Of a stretch of DNA of 64,000 nt, positions 1 to 10,995 are shown one piece after another. Made by a program: the position numbers and the translations under genes. The notes under the pieces were generated by a model. The model was given only the letters and a program-made list of their open reading frames with translations, had not been told where the DNA came from and did not search any database. The DNA comes from Haemonchus contortus (taxonomy: Eukaryota > Nematoda > Chromadorea > Rhabditida > Trichostrongylidae): positions 39,680,519 to 39,744,518 of the forward strand of contig LS997565.1 of NCBI GenBank assembly GCA_000469685.2, given 5' to 3'. Each line of letters begins with the position of its first letter. Positions within the stretch are counted from its first letter, which is position 1.

Positions 1-908
1 GAAGCTCTTGATTTGTTTGTTTTTATGCACCGTTGGATGGTGTTTTCCACCTGTTGACGAAGGGGATCAGAACCCTGTAAACCACTGCTACCTTCCGAAT
101 CGCCGAAAAAACTTTCTCAGAGTCAATCAATCTTTTCAAGATAAGGATTTTTCTGTAGAAAAATGCTGCATACACATTTTCTGCAAGCTGAATCGAACTT
201 TTTGAGAATTTAATCGTCCTTTTTTTGCAATAACACATTAATAAAGACATCTCAGTGTAGAGACCTTGCCTCATCTGATGTAAAGATTAAACACAGGAGA
301 GTCCCTTGCTCTTACATGACTCACTGCAATGCAGGCAATTTCGGGTTCCTCTATGTTTACTTTGGGAAACATCCTCTTCAAATTTTCACAAAAATAATTG
401 TGGTTGATTAACTCTTACTCCACTGGCAGTTTCCGAGGAAAGTCTAGATTATGTTTATTTGGGCTTATTCTGGAGAGAATTCACAAAAGATCTCGGCGAA
501 AATTCCACCGAACGAGTTCATAGATATTTCTTCAAAAAGCGGCACATTGAGGGGCATGAGAAACCCAAGCAGTACGTAGCCATGTGTTAGTCGACGAGTT
601 TATCGCCAATCCGGAAAGTGTAATCCACTGGTTTTATGCCTGCGACGTTCGACGGGACACGGCGTTTTACAAATTTACTATCATTACGAGAGCTTGCGTG
701 CTTTCCAAGTTTACTACTACCTCTTCATTACTACGCTCAAAAATTGTTCATATCCTTATTTTCATCACTACGCTTGGATTTGTCGATATCTCTCCTATTT
801 ACAATGGAACCACTTGGGCCCCCATTCCTTACATTTACTGAACAGTTAGAAATGCCCGTCTCTTCCCCCTCCCCCCCCCCCCCCCCCCTCTAGGTGAGAG
901 AATGCATA
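1..908. other. Intergenic, no gene recognised
   Basis: Several short open frames on both strands overlap each other and show no family motif or convincing splice borders. An 18-base cytosine run lies at 871-888, immediately before a long inverted repeat. Nothing else is supportable here. Confidence 0.5.
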
Positions 909-1184
909 GGAATGTAGGATAGAACTTTCTGATCCATATCACTACCTTTATCGTAATTGTAAGTTTTGTGGACGGACAGATCGACAAAGATACAAACCGA
1001 TACACCGACACACCGACAAACTTGCAAACCGACAGATCAAGTTTCTGCTTTATAAATGAGAGAGATAACTTGGTTGTCGGTTTGTAGGTTTGTAGGTTTG
1101 TATGTTTGTCAGTCTGTCCGTCCGCAAGCTTTATGAGTGCGATAAGGTAGTGATATGGAGACCCAGTCCTATCCTACATTTCCT
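909..1184. repeat. 276-bp inverted repeat (foldback or MITE) with an internal minisatellite
   Basis: The left arm (about 909-1043) and right arm (about 1067-1184) are imperfect reverse complements. The outer ends pair as AGGAATGTAGGAT with ATCCTACATTTCCT, and both contain the matching segments CCATATCACTACCTTATCG and GGACGGACAGA in complementary orientation. The inner arms are built from degenerate copies of ACAAACC or ACCGACA, so the arm tips look like an expanded simple repeat. No reading frame lies inside. A diverged partial copy of one arm sits at 15749-15817, so this is a dispersed family, probably a non-autonomous foldback element. The superfamily is unknown and no clear target duplication was identified. 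Confidence 0.75.
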
Positions 1185-2578
1185 TCTTATATATAAACAG
1201 TAACTTGGTGGGTAGGTTAATGGAATAGAGTCAGTACTGCGGAGTGAACTGAGTAATATGGAGTGAAGTGGAGACTTCAAAACGGTGATTTCTACCTGTA
1301 CTGGTATCCTGCTTTGTATATCTACACAAAAATCTTCGGTGGTAATGCGGTTGAAAAACCTTTCCTTCTCCCAGTTTTGCACGGTATAGCGCAGATAAGG
1401 AGGTTTGAGCCCAGGAACGTTTCTTAGCAGAGAACATACAGTTTTTTGACCTGAGTTCCAGGAGGGAAGGGGTGCCGAATTAGATGAGGTTCACACCCCC
1501 ACCCCAGCGCCGACTATAACACATTTTCTATCTACTTTGTAAAAGTAGGGAATGAGGCCTGGCGTAGGCCGGGCAACCCGACTTGTGTTTTTACAATTCA
1601 TGATGCCTTCACCGATAGGGAATCCTTCGAGCGGGATACTGTAATTGAAACCTGCTCTCCGACAGAATGTTCTGGAAAAAGTTTTAGTTTAACCACTGTT
1701 GAAGCCATTGGGCAACGATAAAAACAACAAGATAGCTGTGTCAGAAATGACTTCAAAGATGCCGTTGATTCCCATCCAGCTCGGGATCCCAGAAAGCTGC
1801 TTTCAGGCGCGGTGTAACGTAGTGACAGCTTCCCAACGATGCTTTGAAGCTTTTTTCTCTCTGTCAGATCAATTGTAGTTTTTGTTGTCACGCAACTGCT
1901 GCTACAATCATCAGCGAGAGAATTTATTCAGAGCCATAACTCCCAGAGCCTTTATTAACATTTATCACTGCAATTCTAGCTTTACAACCTTTTCCTTTCC
2001 TCACGAAAAAATCATTGGAAAAGCTGCTGCCCGACCGCTACAGTGTAGGAATGGTACTCACGACCAAGCTACATATCTCCACTTCACTTCCCCGTTCGAC
2101 CGGGTGAATGGTCCCAAATAGTCCAACCATTTGAATGCTCACAGAAGAGCTTGATTGTAAGCTCTCTCAAAAATTACCATGTCATAATTGGCACCCATGC
2201 CATGATGAATGCCTCTGAATCGTGACAACTCCTCAGTGAAATTTCATTTCCAATACGATTTGCCCCGATGTTTTTGTTTAAGGATTCGCCATGAATCTGA
2301 ATTGTACGATGCCTATAACAAGGCCATTGAAATTTCAGTTGATATTATTTCACTTGCATGTTTACGATGTTATGATAAAATGTCCCCAACAGGTGTAATG
2401 GGAAGAACGGAATGCTAAGAATTACCTCCCGATGTCACGCATGGTCTTCTCCTACATACCTATCGATGTAAATAAGTACCTAGTTCTGAGCTTGCACTTG
2501 ACACGACATTTCGATGCTCACTACTAAGCTTACTCTAACATCACAATCAGCCTTGATCCTCCTTTGTTACGGTCTCGG
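1185..2578. other. Intergenic, no gene recognised
   Basis: Only short overlapping open frames without homology that I recognise. No repeat of any length was seen. Confidence 0.4.
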
Positions 2579-2855
2579 AAGGAGGTGGTGTAGTGGCAAG
2601 TGGCGTGCTAACACACACGCATGGCCACAGGTTCGATGTTCACCTGGGGCAACCAAGCTAATCATCCCGTCGGGCTAGGCAAAACGGTACGAAACTTGCT
2701 TGGCGGCCAAAGCTCTGCTGAGCACAGCAAGTCGTTCTATAGCCTGCATACTCATTCAAAACAGCACTATGATTTTGAATTGAGGTTGAATGTGCGGGCG
2801 CATCCCAAAATGGGGCTGATTGACGTCATGGACTTTTACCATTTATCCTTTATCA
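2579..2855 (+). mobile_element. tRNA-derived SINE, near full length
   Basis: The copy begins with the tRNA-like head GGAGGTGGTGTAGTGGCAAG (A-box region), followed by a B-box-like AGGTTCGATG. The body ends in the simple tail ATTTATCCTTTATC. The same head, body and CTTTATCC tail recur about 20 times in the window, which identifies a Pol III-type SINE family. The start is set by the head and the end by the tail. Confidence 0.8.
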
Positions 2856-3488
2856 TGTACTGAAAATAAGTAAGCTTCTAGTGCATCCAGTCTGTTTTGC
2901 TTGACTTCAACTGCATAGTTAACTAAGAGCTGAGCCAAAGCCGTCCGGATTTCTTCACTTTCCATAAGAACTGCTATTCAAGTGCATGCGTTTGCGTGTG
3001 AGCCTGTGAATACATATGAGAAGCATTCCGTGCTGCTATGGCACCACATATTAAATTCCGTCTGCTGTGATAGTCACGAAAAATAGAAAAAGAAACCTGG
3101 TGTAGATCTGAATTTGTTTGCGATTGCGATTTTTCGCGATTTCTAGTAACAGGGGCACCTTGGGGACTACTGAGCTCTTGCTCACACCAAAGATGTGTTA
3201 CCACTTCTTTCATTTCTGAAAGAAAGTTCGGGTGACTGGATGAAATATGACAGGAAGATTAATGGAGGCATCAGGGGGTACGCAATGATCGTGGGAGGTA
3301 CAACAGGGGTGCTACACAGAGATTGTGGGTGACTAAGAGACAAGGGAAACTTGGAGAAGGGAAACAAGAGGATTACGGTATATGTAATGCTATTTTGTAA
3401 TGGTCTAGACCAGGTATGGGTATTCCACGGTCAATATTTTACTGACTGAAAATCTTTTTTTTCTTGAAGGGAAGGTGCCCTTAAACTT
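2856..3488. other. Intergenic, nothing recognised
   Basis: No coding, RNA or repeat signal that I can support. Confidence 0.4.
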
Positions 3489-3669
3489 ACCTGCCCCTAC
3501 CCCTATCCCTACCCCTATACCTGCCCCTACACCTACACCTACACCTACACCTACACCCACACCTACACCTACACCTACACCTACACCTACACCTACACCT
3601 ACACCTACACCTACACCTACACCTACACCTACACCTACACCTACCCTTACCCTTACCGCTACCGCTACC
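3489..3669. repeat. Hexamer tandem array (CCTACA)n with related variants
   Basis: About 30 head-to-tail hexamers. The core is pure ACCTAC. The edges carry variants such as CCCCTA, CCTTAC and CGCTAC, as expected for an array decaying from its borders. The reverse strand reads TGTAGG, one base away from the metazoan telomere hexamer TTAGGG. The open frames across it (TP repeats on one strand, GV repeats on the other) are artefacts of the 6-bp period. Confidence 0.95.
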
Positions 3670-3976
3670 CTACTTCGAGGGTTTGATACAACTTTGAAAT
3701 ATACGCAAATTCGCCAATTCCTATCACCAACCTGACTGCTAAGAACAGCTTTGTTTTTTAAAGAGATCGACGTTTCAGTGGATATATTTCTGTCGGCCCA
3801 TTGGCGGGTTTTCAATTTGCCATAGGCGTAGTCATATGTTGACATCTTGATAAGTTGCGGTTATTTTTCGTCACCCCAATCCACTGATGAACATTGGGGA
3901 GGGTGAGAAACGAAGTGATTCGTCTGAGTGGAGGCGCTACCAATCACTTGCATCAAGTCCAAGCCTCTTATCACGC

Positions 3977-4072
3977 CTTATCTCTTGTTACCAGCTCTTA
4001 TCACCGAAATCCACGATTCACTTATCATACGCCGAAGTGCATCGCTTTCCTGTGAACACGCAGACCGTAACA
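3977..4072. repeat. Diverged direct repeat, copy 1
   Basis: This shares the ordered blocks TTATCTCTTGTTA, CAGCT..TATCAC, GCATCGCTTTCCTGT and GACCGTAAC with 4786-4888. The blocks are in the same order and at similar spacing, so the pair is probably an old repeat family or segmental duplication. Confidence 0.55.
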
Positions 4073-4785
4073 TATTATTCTATGTATACTGCAATTTGCT
4101 ACTATGCCTTCTAGGAGAACGCCAGTTCTATTTTTCCAGCCCATCGTAAGACAAGAGCTGCCTACCAGACATTTTTTGCAACCTGAGGAACGATTGTAAT
4201 GGCTAAGTGTCAAGTCAGAATTTAATAGTGGATGAGTGCAAGGGTGATGACGTTTCAACCAAAGCAGCTTTGAGAGAGGGCGACGGTTGCACGGGCGACG
4301 TGGGGGCGGGCGTTGTCGTGAAGGATGGATGCAAGCTTCCTCCCTCACATTCCTCTTCTCAGGCTTTTAATTGTCTTCCTAAGTTTGTTCATTGTTTCTC
4401 TGTACCTAGCAGGGTTTATTGTGCCTCTCTAGGGTTGAACACTTATAGGGCATTCAAGATCCTGATTATGGCGAATATTACTCTTTTTATAAATATTTGT
4501 TTATTCGTAAAGGCACAAAGAAGCCGATGGTCGCAATCGATACCGGAATTGAAAAATAATCCCTACTTAAGCCTCTATTGCATGAGAGATTGTGGTTGTG
4601 GCATACCCGTGAAGGATCGAACTATCAACAAGAATTTAGCCCTTCGTTGTAATTAAATTATACTATTTTCTGTTGCCAGCCATCCGTGATCTTATCTCAT
4701 CCCTCTCCCACATACCGTAGCGCTCTCGTTGAATTCGAATTGGGAGAGAATCCACTGGCCCTTACTCCCTAGTGTTCTATCAGCC

Positions 4786-4888
4786 GTTATCTCTTGTTAT
4801 CAGCTACTATCACAAGAAATTGTTGTACAGTCGCCTTACACCGCACGATTTAGTGCAACGCTTTTCTGTTAACTCAAAAACCGTGACA
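4786..4888. repeat. Diverged direct repeat, copy 2
   Basis: Partner of 3977-4072. It has TTATCTCTTGTTATCAGCT, then GCAACGCTTTTCTGTTAACTC and ACCGTGAC at corresponding positions. Confidence 0.55.
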
Positions 4889-6588
4889 GAACCGAGTCGG
4901 TTGGTTACAACTAGTAGGTATTGGTGACGAGTTATCCGTCCCTGTCATTACTGCTTTTTAACATCTACCTTCGGTGCCTCTACCCTACCGTCTGAACTTT
5001 CTTCGAACCTGAAACCTCGTGTTCAAAGCCATGAATGATACAAATTTCACAAACACAATCAATAAATAATCAAATAAAGGCAAGCGCAGTAAACACACCT
5101 TCACCCTCTTACAAATGAGGCAGTCACTTGATGTAACACTTCATTAACGGGTTTCTATGTTTGTGGGTTTGTCGACTGAATAGAAGCCATTTAGAAGCTT
5201 TTAGCTATTTTAGCCTATCCATATCTATTCTATAGGCTTCTTCTAACTAACAGGGAGAACTGTAAGGAAGTTACCGGCATCGGATACCACCAGTAAGAAG
5301 TTAGCTTAGAAACTAAAATGGGGAGTGATAATCCCCTATACTCACATCATGCTGGTGGAGCCCAATGAGATCAGCGCCAGCGCAACACTGAAATGTTCTA
5401 CGTCATGAGCTATGTAGTACCCCACCACCCCAACCGAGCTTCTGAGCTCATAACGTAGAGAACTTCGAATCCTTAATTTCGATCAATTGATACCGTTGAT
5501 ATCGATCCCTAGTGTAGTTGACCATGTACTCATTAATAACCCCTTCTCCACGTGGCTATCAATCAAACCGATCGAGGTCGAAGGGGGTGGGAGGGGGGGG
5601 GGGGTTGAGAGAGTAAGTTCTTCAGTACTTCGATATTATTCGATACTGGGTGTACAACTTTATTACATGATATCAATTAATCCTACCAATATTGCTTATA
5701 ATTAAAACTTACAATTAATTACCATTAATCATTATACCATTCATCATTCATATGGCACCATACGCTTTGAAATGATGGTACAAGTTTTTTCTCTTGTAAT
5801 CATAGTCATATGGGGACCCGTTTCTCCCTAGGAATGTCAAAGGGAATGGAACGAAAGCCTAACCTTTCATTCCGACCCGGGATGACATCTCCATTTTCCA
5901 TGTTGAGCCCCGAGAAGGGTCATATGTCCTGAATTACCCAATTCACTGCTTCGTATCTATGGTGATGCTTCTCACCACTTATTAGAGCTGGGCAGTTGGG
6001 CTTTCGTTTTATTCCCTTTGACAACCCCTTGGAACAGCCCACCTGAGCTTTTCTGCCCGTTCATTTCTAGTTGTACATTTTATTTCCTACTGAATAAAGC
6101 TTTCAAAGAAGTTTTAATGAACCGCTTTTCAAGGTATCAAGAAAACCAGTTATTACATAAGTATCATTTCAGAAAACTCGGACAGTGGGATGAGTTCGTT
6201 GGAAAGTTCGCCTGCTGATGCGGCGACATCACGATTTGCTCGTAAAAAGTGGACATCAGCATTTCGAGTCGTCCAAGGCCTTCATCGCTTTCGCTTACCA
6301 CTTCACGGACGAGAGGTTTCGTTTTCTAGCCTGGAACTTTCTTTTTCTAACTGTGATTTTTCGGCGCAACGGTGATTAGGGTGGGGGTGGGGATGTTCGC
6401 CACACAAATGTCGTCGTTTGAGAAGGGTCATCAGTTCATTGACAGTTGTCAAGCTATCGATTCACATTCGTAGATTCCAAGAGTATTAGATTACATCGTA
6501 AGGGTTCAAAAGCTGTTGTGTCAATGCGACTAGGTCCAATATGTACCCACAGAGATTTGCTCAATGAATACTATACTACCCAGTGCTA

Positions 6589-7851
6589 TTAGGTTGAGTC
6601 ATAAGTCCTCGGACAAATTGGCAATGATAATATTTATCTTACAATTTTTGAACGACAATAGCGAATCATTTGAAATATGCCCCATTGGCATCGATGGTCT
6701 TCTGCCAATGCTTGGGCAAATCGTAAATGCCCTCGCTTTAGAACGCTGGGAGCTGGCCCTTGGAGAACTGCACCAGTGCCATTTTGATGTCATCGCGGGT
6801 TTGAAAGTCCTGACCATCGAGATGACGTTGAAAATGGGGAAAAAGGTGGTAATCCGAGAGATCCAAGTCTGAGGAACATGGTTGGTGTGGTAAAGTTGTC
6901 CTGCCGAAATTCGTCAGTTCAGTTTTGGTCGTTCTTGCAATGTGAGGGCGAGCGTTGTCGTGCTGGAATTGAACTTTGTGCTGCTGTGGACGTGTAGCTT
7001 CGGGATTCGCCTTCAAATTTATTAGTTGCGTAATGTAGACGTGTGCGGTCACTATGCATCCTTCATCTAGCAGCTACCATTATTTGACACTGTGAGCGCT
7101 CCACCAGAATCAGAGCATAACCTCCTTGACGTCTACGTTGGGTTTGGGGGAGCCTTCTGCATGCGCACCTTTGTCAATCCATTGAGCACGCCGGTGAACG
7201 TTAGAGTAGAGGATCGACTTCGCACCCCTGGTGACTAGGCATTCGAGCCTCGTGTGGTGCCCTTGAGCGTGAGGAGAGAAAGTGCCACGTCGTCGCGGCG
7301 GTCTATGTCATACTGCTTGAAAGCATGAGGCACCGATCGGCCGAGCTTTCGCACCTTGTCGATCGACTTCAATTCACGAAGAACTGTGGACTGACTCCTC
7401 AAGGGTGACTGCTAGTTCACGAGTAGTTTGATACGGATCGGCTTCCAACTGGCTCCGTAGCACCTTCAAATCCAACTTCATTGAGCGTCCCGCACGGTCT
7501 TCATTTTCGGCGGAATAGTCGCCCGATGTGAACTTCTGGTGTCACTTGTAAATTGTACACGTCCTGCTTGTGAACGTCCTTTATACCTCTTTCGATTGCA
7601 GCGGGTTCATGGCCAGCTAAAAAAAATAAATATGATGGTGTTGCGGATGTGGAGTTGCGACGGTTTGAAATCATGAGGCATAGTTGTTAGAAAGGAAATA
7701 GTTAGGTGCCTTTCCCAGTATGCGTTTGAAAGAGCTTTCCGTACTCTATCTGACAATGTCTTGCATGTTCATTTTCGTCACCTCTTTCAAGAGTTATGAT
7801 CGCTAGAAGTCATCACTATCATTTTGTCCGAGGACTTATGACTCAACCTAA
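6589..7851 (-). mobile_element. Full-length but inactivated mariner transposon
   Basis: The 1263-bp element has matched terminal inverted repeats that begin TTAGGTTGAGTCATAAGTCC and run for about 27 bp, including CTCGGACAAA. It is flanked on both sides by TA, the mariner/Tc1 target duplication. Length and ends are those of a complete mariner. The transposase reads from right to left on the minus strand and is broken by stops and frameshifts. Only its C-terminal part remains as a long frame. It was an insertion by cut-and-paste transposition and is now a fossil. Confidence 0.93.
6738..7052 (-). pseudogene. Mariner transposase remnant, C-terminal catalytic region
   Basis: The frame contains HDNARPHIA, the mariner block holding the second catalytic aspartate. 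It then has LPHQPCSSDLDLSDYHLF, a decayed form of the block with the third aspartate. Counting from the D of HDN to the D of SDYHLF gives 34 intervening residues, the D34D spacing that defines mariner transposases of the DD34D group. The N-terminal helix-turn-helix region and first aspartate lie toward 7800 and are scattered across broken frames. A typical intact protein is about 345 residues and only about a third is open here. It cannot encode a working enzyme as it stands. Confidence 0.9.
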
Positions 7852-8807
7852 TACAAAATTTGGGCACGTTCTGGGAACCGAGGTGATTTAAAATGGCCCT
7901 TGCCAAACTTTTCCTCTTTCCTGACAGTATCGCGATTCTATTCCAAATGTGGGCTTCACTACTGACAAATGGGCTTTTCCAACTTCCAGCCTGTGAAAGT
8001 GTTTGCTGTTCTCTGGGTCTTGAAGGTTTACTGAGTGGAATATTTGATGCTCTGGCAGAACACTTCAGCAGAAACGTCAGAAGCGTGATTGTACTCGAAT
8101 TATTAAGACCCTCATCGACAACCCCACGCAGTGCTGCTCTTTCAACCTTAAGTTAGAAACCTTTGGGGGAGAATCGGTGTGAAAAAAAGTTGGGATTAAG
8201 CTAATCAACGGTTTCATTCCCGAACTGGGAAAGACTATCAGACTATAGGAGTTCAAGGCTTCTGAAGGCATCTTTACTTCAACTTTTGTAATTTCATCCT
8301 TCATACCGCTGGCAGTACTAGGCGGGGTCTGAAAGGTTCAAAACGCTGGATGGAGTGGCTACAGGAAGAAATTTTTGCTATTTGATGAGTGGAACTTGAA
8401 ACGCGCCACTCTTAGATCAACAGGCTCATAGGAAAAGTCTTACCATGGCCCAGGAATTTACCCTAATGTTAGCTGACATTAGACGGCTATCTTAAGGCCC
8501 AAGTGAATTTATGGAAAAAGCATTGCACATGTGGAATGGTACTGCTTGAACGGTTTCCAAAAAAATCTTAATTTCCCGTACATCAGCACATGAAGCAGCC
8601 ATTGAACGGGCTTTTATGTGTAATATGTTCAAAACGGCAACAGAAATGTGTTCTGGCGATGATTAAGAGAGGATTACGGCAAGCGTCTGGCTAGAAATAT
8701 AATCATAGGCATTACAAATTTGTAGACGACATCATGTCGATCCGGGACAGGTTCCGCTTCTCTCGTGCTTCAACGAGTATTGAGATTTGATACTGGATAA
8801 CGCGTAC

Positions 8808-8838
8808 AAAGGTGCGCCATTTGCCACTGCACCACTCA
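8808..8838 (-). mobile_element. SINE head fragment
   Basis: This is the reverse complement of the SINE tRNA-like head: GTGCGCCATTTGCCACTGCA followed by CCAC. No body or tail follows, so only the A-box region survives. Confidence 0.45.
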
Positions 8839-9507
8839 TTAGGGCATCAGATAAGGTCCACTCAGAGCATGAAGTATATGAAATGAAGTCTTTTGGTTTC
8901 ATTCCCGTTCTTGGGATTTGAGCCTCAGTAGATGGATGCGTCTGTGGCCTGAACAATGATAAGCCACTCACAGTCAGTGCTTCCACCCTTTCTGACGATT
9001 CTAATACCAATTAAGGACCTCGGACCCCGGAAAAATATAAGGCTCGGTGGTCCTGGTGATTATTGGTCCGGGATTCGATCCCCACATCACCACTATGAAG
9101 TCTTCACTTAGAAGAATTCGTCGTTGTTAGGGATGTGATTCTGTATCCGATGTGGGATGGCAAGTGTTTCAAACTAAGTCAGAAGTGCTTTGTTTTCATG
9201 TCTGATTGTGAGGAGAGGAACTCGCTCTGCTGCATCCTCCATAGGCATGGGAAGAGTGACGCTACAGAATAAAATATGATCTCTAAATTGAGGGACGGGA
9301 GGTTGAGAACAAAAGCAAAATATATATGAGTTCCTAATGTGTACCCAAAATACGAGAATTAGTGTCCAGAATATATCCCCTACTCTAACTGGTATTCCTT
9401 GGCTGTTCACACTTTACATGTTGTAAAAGGCGAAGCTCGTCATCATCACCTAACTGAATATAAGTCAGTACGAATGAGGGACTATGAAATGAGTAAGGGA
9501 GAGCATG

Positions 9508-9650
9508 GAGGAAGTGTAGTAGGACGCTACGCGCTATGACACCCACAGTTATGAATCGAGTCCCATATCGATACCCACCCAGGCTATCTAAACTGAGGCA
9601 GAATAACTGGTACCAAACTTGTCTGGAAGGCCGCTAGGCTTCGGATTTAA
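9508..9650 (+). mobile_element. tRNA-derived SINE, degraded
   Basis: The head GGAGGAAGTGTAGTAGGACG and a B-box-like TATGAATCGAGTCCC are followed by the body signature AACTGGTACCAAACTTGTCT. The 3' half of the body is lost or too diverged to see. Confidence 0.65.
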
Positions 9651-10792
9651 GTCGACTACGGAGGTTTTTCCCAAACCGACATTGGTCAACGCTTGGAGAT
9701 CGGCCCCCCTTCCTTCTCTGCGCATGCCTCCATGCCTAAAAGTGAAACCGTTGACGAGCTTAGTTTCACCTTCTCAATTTTCGATCCTACTCGTGAAACT
9801 TCTGAGCGACATAAACTGGGAGAATCATCTAGAAGGTCAGGCTAAGCTAGGACGATAGTGAGGTTTAAAGTGCTATACCCCGCAACTTTTTGGGGAGCTC
9901 CTAAATTAGAACCTCGGAGTTCACTGAATTTTTACTTCGCAGCTATTGTGATGCGAATCATTTCGGGAAGTTTTCGTTGCTTCATTTGGGCGTAGTGATT
10001 TTTGAGACCCTACACAGGAAACTGGGGGTGTTCGTTAGACAGACGTTTCCTCGAAAGGCCTTGTATTCAGATGTGTCCACGCAGATGAGCAAGCTCGTAG
10101 ACGAAGTATCCTGTGTGCTCACCAACTCTGGCTGTGAATCCATTGTTCGAAAGCAACAATGCATGAGCTAACCGGAAAATCACTGAAAAAATGCATGTCT
10201 TTTGACATCGTGCATAGTCAAGGACTGGACTTAATGACTTTTCAACAGGAACTGCGTTTCTAGGAAGGGAGCTCTTGTTCGTGGTTGAAATTGCTAGGGC
10301 ACTCAAACCTATTCGTGGAATAGGCTCCCTCGTTCAAAGCAGTATGCACGTCTATCTAACACTCGGCGTAAAAATAGAATAAAAAAACTTGCTCTTGTCA
10401 ACTGCACATGAAATGCTTTTTCCTGAAGGGGTCTGAGATCTGGGAAAATCGATGACTCGTCCAGTGATGAACAAGGCAATTGAGAAGTGGAACTGAAATT
10501 GGAACTACTTGAATCCCTGGTTCCTGTTACAGCGTTGATGTGCCCTAAATTCGCCCTCACGGACATAAAGACGAATTCATAGGCCTTTGGCCATGAAATG
10601 TTTTCTAGAAAACGCTTATCAATCAGCAACTCTTCCTCCTTTACGAGACAATAAAACAGAGCCCTGGGATTGACATCAGTTGAGAAATTTGCGTCCTTTT
10701 TAGCTGAGCGCTTTGACGTACTTTTGTGAATCAGTTGCCTAGTTAATCAATCGTTTATCAAGCTATTTTCCTTCGTTGTTGTTTCCAAGGTC

Positions 10793-10995
10793 GATGATGG
10801 TGGTGTAGTGGCAAATGGCCCGCGATCATACGCATGATCCAGGATCAAATCTAGATACTAGTTCAGGCCATCTATCCCTCCTCTTGAATGTAGAAGACTC
10901 ATCTGAGAGGACAAAAGCACTGGCATGGGCATCGGCCAGCCATTGTGATTCATTGTATAGGCTGTAAACATATTCACAACGCTATTATGATTGTT
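10793..10995 (+). mobile_element. tRNA-derived SINE, 3' truncated
   Basis: The head GATGGTGGTGTAGTGGCAAA is well preserved. The body shows AGACTCATCTGAGAGGAC, AAAGCACTGGCATGGGCATC and the GCCAGCC block. The tail is missing. Confidence 0.75.

Larger units (their letters stand above)
3670..6588. other. Intergenic with diverged direct repeats
   Basis: No gene recognised. A guanine run lies at 5593-5604. Segments 3977-4072 and 4786-4888 are diverged direct repeats and are listed separately. Confidence 0.4.

Noticed and set aside
3489..3669. A true interstitial telomere
   Set aside because: The repeat is TGTAGG, not TTAGGG, and no TTAGGG run of any length is present.
3405..3845. A 146-residue frame rich in GV repeats, and a TP-repeat frame on the other strand
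   Set aside because: Both are translations of the hexamer array, where any 6-bp repeat without a stop gives a dipeptide polymer. No flanking coding evidence.
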